DNA from: Nocardia brasiliensis NBRC 14402
GTDB lineage: Bacteria > Actinomycetota > Actinomycetes > Mycobacteriales > Mycobacteriaceae
Direction: 5' to 3'
NCBI RefSeq assembly: GCF_000308475.2
Contig: NZ_BAFT02000045.1
Span: 62,001-126,000 of the forward strand
DNA: 64,000 nt
Position 1 is the stretch's first letter. Each line of letters starts with the position of its first letter. The notes beneath the pieces were generated by a model. The model was not told the DNA's origin, made no database searches, and worked only from the letters and a program-made list of their open reading frames with translations. The translations under genes and the position numbers were made by a program. Shown here one piece after another: positions 61,439 through 64,000 of the stretch.

Positions 61439-64000
61439 ATGGCTCAGTTCTCCCCGGCTACCCAGGAGTGGTTCGACGGTGCGTTTCCGGCGCCGACGTC
61501 CGCGCAGCTGGGGGCGTGGGAGGCGATTGCGGCGGGTGAGCACACGCTGGTGATCGCGCCGACCGGCTCGGGCAAGACGCTGTCGGCGTTCCTGTGGGCC
61601 ATCGACCAGCTGGCGACGCGGGAGCCGTCCGCGCAGCGCACCGGTACCTCGGTGCTGTACGTGTCCCCGCTCAAGGCGCTCGCGGTGGACGTGGAGCGCA
61701 ATCTGCGGGCCCCGTTGGTCGGCGTCACCCAGACCGCCAAGCGACTCGGCCTGGATCCCCCGGAGATCAGGGTCGGCGTGCGCTCCGGCGATACCAGCGC
61801 GGCCGACCGCCGCACGATGCAGCGCACCCCGCCGGACATCCTGATCACCACACCCGAGTCGCTGTTCCTGATGCTCACCTCCGCGGCCAAGGAGACGCTG
61901 CGCGACGTGCGCACCGTGATCGTGGACGAGGTGCACGCGATCGCCGGATCCAAACGCGGAGCGCACCTGGCCCTTTCGCTGGCCCGGCTGGACCTGCTCA
62001 CCTCGGAACCGCGCGACGAGGACGGCCGGGCGCCGAGCGGTCCGGCCCAGCGCATCGGTCTCTCGGCGACCGTGCGGCCGCCGGCGGAGGTCGGGCGCTT
62101 CCTGGTCGGCAATGCGCCGATCACCATCGTCGCGCCGCCCGCGCCGAAGACCTTCGACCTGTCCGTGCGGGTGCCGGTCGCGGACATGACCGAGCCCGGG
62201 GACTCCGATCAGCCGGGCTCGATCTGGCCGCACGTGGACGAGGCCATCGTGGATCTCGTGCTGGAGCACCGGTCATCGATCGTCTTCGCGAATTCGCGAC
62301 GCCTCGCCGAGCGGCTCACCGCCCGACTCAACGAGACCTACGCGGAACGGATCGGCGCACCGGTCGAGCTCGAGCACAAGCCCCCCGCCCTGATCGGCGC
62401 CAGCACCGAGGTGGTGCACGGCGCGAGCCAGCTGCTCGCGCGGGCGCATCACGGATCGGTGAGCAAGGAGCAGCGCGCGCTCATCGAGGACGACCTGAAG
62501 AGCGGGCGGTTGCGCTGCGTGGTCGCGACCAGCAGCCTCGAACTCGGCATCGATATGGGCGCGGTCGATCTGGTGGTCCAGGTGGAGGCGCCGCCCTCGG
62601 TCGCGAGCGGCCTGCAGCGGGTCGGTCGGGCCGGGCATCAGGTCGGCGAGATCTCGCGCGGCGTGTTGTTCCCCAAGCACCGCACCGACGTGATCCATTG
62701 CGCCGTCGCGGCCCAGCGGATGACCACGGGCCAGATCGAGGCCATCCAGATCCCGGCGCACCCGCTCGACATCCTGGCCCAGCAGACGGTGGCCGCGTGC
62801 GCGCTGGAACCCATCGACGTCGACGCCTGGTTCGAGATCGTCCGCGGCACCGGCAGTTACGCGACGCTGCCCCGCTCGGCCTACGAGTCGGTGCTCGACC
62901 TCTTGTCGGGGCGCTACCCGTCCGACGAGTTCGCCGAACTGCGCCCGCGGCTGGTGTGGGACCGCGACGCGGGCACCCTCACCGGACGGCCCGGTGCGCA
63001 GCGGCTCGCGGTGACCTCGGGCGGCGCGATCCCCGACCGTGGCCTGTTCGCGGTGTACATGGTCGGGGAAAAGGCCTCGCGGGTCGGCGAACTCGACGAG
63101 GAGATGGTGTACGAGTCGCGGGTCGGCGACGTCTTCGCGCTCGGCGCGACCAGCTGGCGGATCGAGGAGATCACCTTCGATCGGGTGCTGGTGACGCCCG
63201 CGTTCGGGCAGCCGGGCCGGCTGCCGTTCTGGCACGGCGACGGATTGGGCAGGCCCGCCGAACTCGGCGGCGCGCTGGGCGAATTCGTGCGCAAGGTCGG
63301 CCAGCATCCGGAGAACCTGGAAAAGCTCACGGCCGCAGCGGGTCTGGACGCGTTCGCGACCAGTAATCTGGGTGCCCTGCTGGACGAGCAGCGCACCGCG
63401 ACGGGCCACCTGCCGAGCGACAAGACCCTGGTGGTGGAGCGTTTCCGGGACGAGCTCGGCGATTGGCGGCTGGTGCTGCATTCGCCGTACGGCTTGCCGG
63501 TGCACGCGCCGTGGGCGTTGGCGATCGGTGCGCGGCTGCGCGAACGGTTCGGTGTGGACGCGGCGCCCAACGCCTCCGACGACGGCATCGTGGTGCGCCT
63601 GCCCGACACCACCGACGCCCCGCCCGGCGCCGAGCTGTTCGTCTTCGAGCCCGACGAGATCGACGACGTCGTCACCGAACAGGTCGGCGGCTCAGCGCTT
63701 TTCGCGTCGCGCTTCCGCGAATGCGCCGCCCGCGCGCTGCTGCTGCCGCGCCGCGATCCGGGCAAACGCGCCCCGCTGTGGCAGCAGCGGCAACGCTCGG
63801 CGCAACTGCTCGACGTCGCGCGCAAATTCCCCGACTTCCCGATCCTGCTGGAGACGGTGCGCGAATGTCTGCGCGACGTCTACGATCTGCCGTCGCTGCG
63901 CGACGTGCTCAGCCGGGTGGCGCGCAGGCAGTTGCGACTCGTCGAGGTGGAGACGGCGACTCCGTCGCCGTTCGCCAACGCGCTGCTGTTCGACTACATC
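61439..64000 (+). CDS. lhr: Lhr-type ATP-dependent helicase (partial, cut by window end)
   Basis: 854 codons without a stop, running off the right edge. A large superfamily 2 helicase acting in DNA repair. Walker A APTGSGKT (residues 40-47), DEVH box (163-166), TTPESLFLML, and motif VI region VASGLQRVGRAGHQVG are present. The HTH/beta-barrel part typical of Lhr follows (LWQQRQRSAQLLDVA). GAGGAC precedes the ATG. The family length is about 1500 aa, so roughly 40% lies outside the window. Matches the place of Rv3296 in mycobacteria. Confidence 0.95.
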   Translation, partial: MAQFSPATQEWFDGAFPAPTSAQLGAWEAIAAGEHTLVIAPTGSGKTLSAFLWAIDQLATREPSAQRTGTSVLYVSPLKALAVDVERNLRAPLVGVTQTAKRLGLDPPEIRVGVRSGDTSAADRRTMQRTPPDILITTPESLFLMLTSAAKETLRDVRTVIVDEVHAIAGSKRGAHLALSLARLDLLTSEPRDEDGRAPSGPAQRIGLSATVRPPAEVGRFLVGNAPITIVAPPAPKTFDLSVRVPVADMTEPGDSDQPGSIWPHVDEAIVDLVLEHRSSIVFANSRRLAERLTARLNETYAERIGAPVELEHKPPALIGASTEVVHGASQLLARAHHGSVSKEQRALIEDDLKSGRLRCVVATSSLELGIDMGAVDLVVQVEAPPSVASGLQRVGRAGHQVGEISRGVLFPKHRTDVIHCAVAAQRMTTGQIEAIQIPAHPLDILAQQTVAACALEPIDVDAWFEIVRGTGSYATLPRSAYESVLDLLSGRYPSDEFAELRPRLVWDRDAGTLTGRPGAQRLAVTSGGAIPDRGLFAVYMVGEKASRVGELDEEMVYESRVGDVFALGATSWRIEEITFDRVLVTPAFGQPGRLPFWHGDGLGRPAELGGALGEFVRKVGQHPENLEKLTAAAGLDAFATSNLGALLDEQRTATGHLPSDKTLVVERFRDELGDWRLVLHSPYGLPVHAPWALAIGARLRERFGVDAAPNASDDGIVVRLPDTTDAPPGAELFVFEPDEIDDVVTEQVGGSALFASRFRECAARALLLPRRDPGKRAPLWQQRQRSAQLLDVARKFPDFPILLETVRECLRDVYDLPSLRDVLSRVARRQLRLVEVETATPSPFANALLFDYI

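Noticed and set aside
1-64000. CRISPR arrays, rRNA genes, insertion sequences
   Set aside because: No regularly spaced repeats, rRNA-like sequence or transposase-coding region was seen anywhere in the window.

Overview
This window looks like chromosomal DNA from a mycolate-containing actinomycete, most likely Nocardia or a close relative. GC content is high throughout. Both flanks carry gene blocks whose content and order match the Mycobacterium tuberculosis Rv3278c-Rv3296 neighbourhood, compared from memory. The left block (53-8837) holds a PH-domain protein, birA, accD5, accE5, maf, an sseA-like gene and accA3. The next conserved block (16327-19855) holds lat, lrpA and pcd. The right edge (60059-64000) holds a TetR gene and lhr.

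Core metabolism (1-19.9 kb): birA, accD5, accE5 and accA3 together supply a biotin-dependent acyl-CoA carboxylase and its biotin ligase. The sulfurtransferase between maf and accA3 has Ser where the active-site Cys belongs, and the SufE-like gene expected beside it is missing. Next come a patatin-like lipase, two receptor-type Ser/Thr kinases (one with a repeated Thr-containing linker), a DUF1707 membrane protein, an amidohydrolase and a short GNAT-like remnant. The lysine catabolism set lat-lrpA-pcd follows.

Accessory region (about 19.9-58 kb), between pcd and the TetR/lhr block: (i) a leftward thioesterase / condensation-type acyltransferase / P450 operon and a DHA2 exporter; (ii) an initiator tRNA-Met with a strong terminator; (iii) a decayed DUF4185 gene; (iv) two small Sec-exported putative toxins (DUF4258-like and Ntox21-like) followed by two paralogous cytosolic proteins that look like immunity proteins; (v) a DoxX-like protein, a MycE-like methyltransferase, a DUF2511 lipoprotein and a GT2 glycosyltransferase; (vi) a class I lanthipeptide cluster (32963-47599); (vii) a fused indolepyruvate ferredoxin oxidoreductase and a secreted lipase; (viii) a KptA-like RNA 2'-phosphotransferase beside a second secreted toxin/immunity operon (54580-57859).

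The lanthipeptide cluster is the main discovery. The 58-aa precursor has a 24-residue core closely resembling planosporicin and microbisporicin (NAI-107), which bind lipid II. It is followed by LanB, LanC, an ABC exporter and two unassigned helical proteins. A LanF/LanE-type immunity ABC pair and an HTH regulator complete the right side. A divergent operon encodes an ECF sigma factor, a zinc-motif anti-sigma/membrane protein and a three-gene ABC transporter. I found a promoter-like motif, GAACCG(T/A)-N12-CGC, with identical spacing before the sigma operon, the immunity operon and the regulator gene. It is absent before the precursor, which suggests a feed-forward circuit like that of microbisporicin.

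Right edge: SDR and patatin-like lipase genes divergent from a TetR gene, a histidine phosphatase-like gene, and a large Lhr-type helicase cut by the window end.
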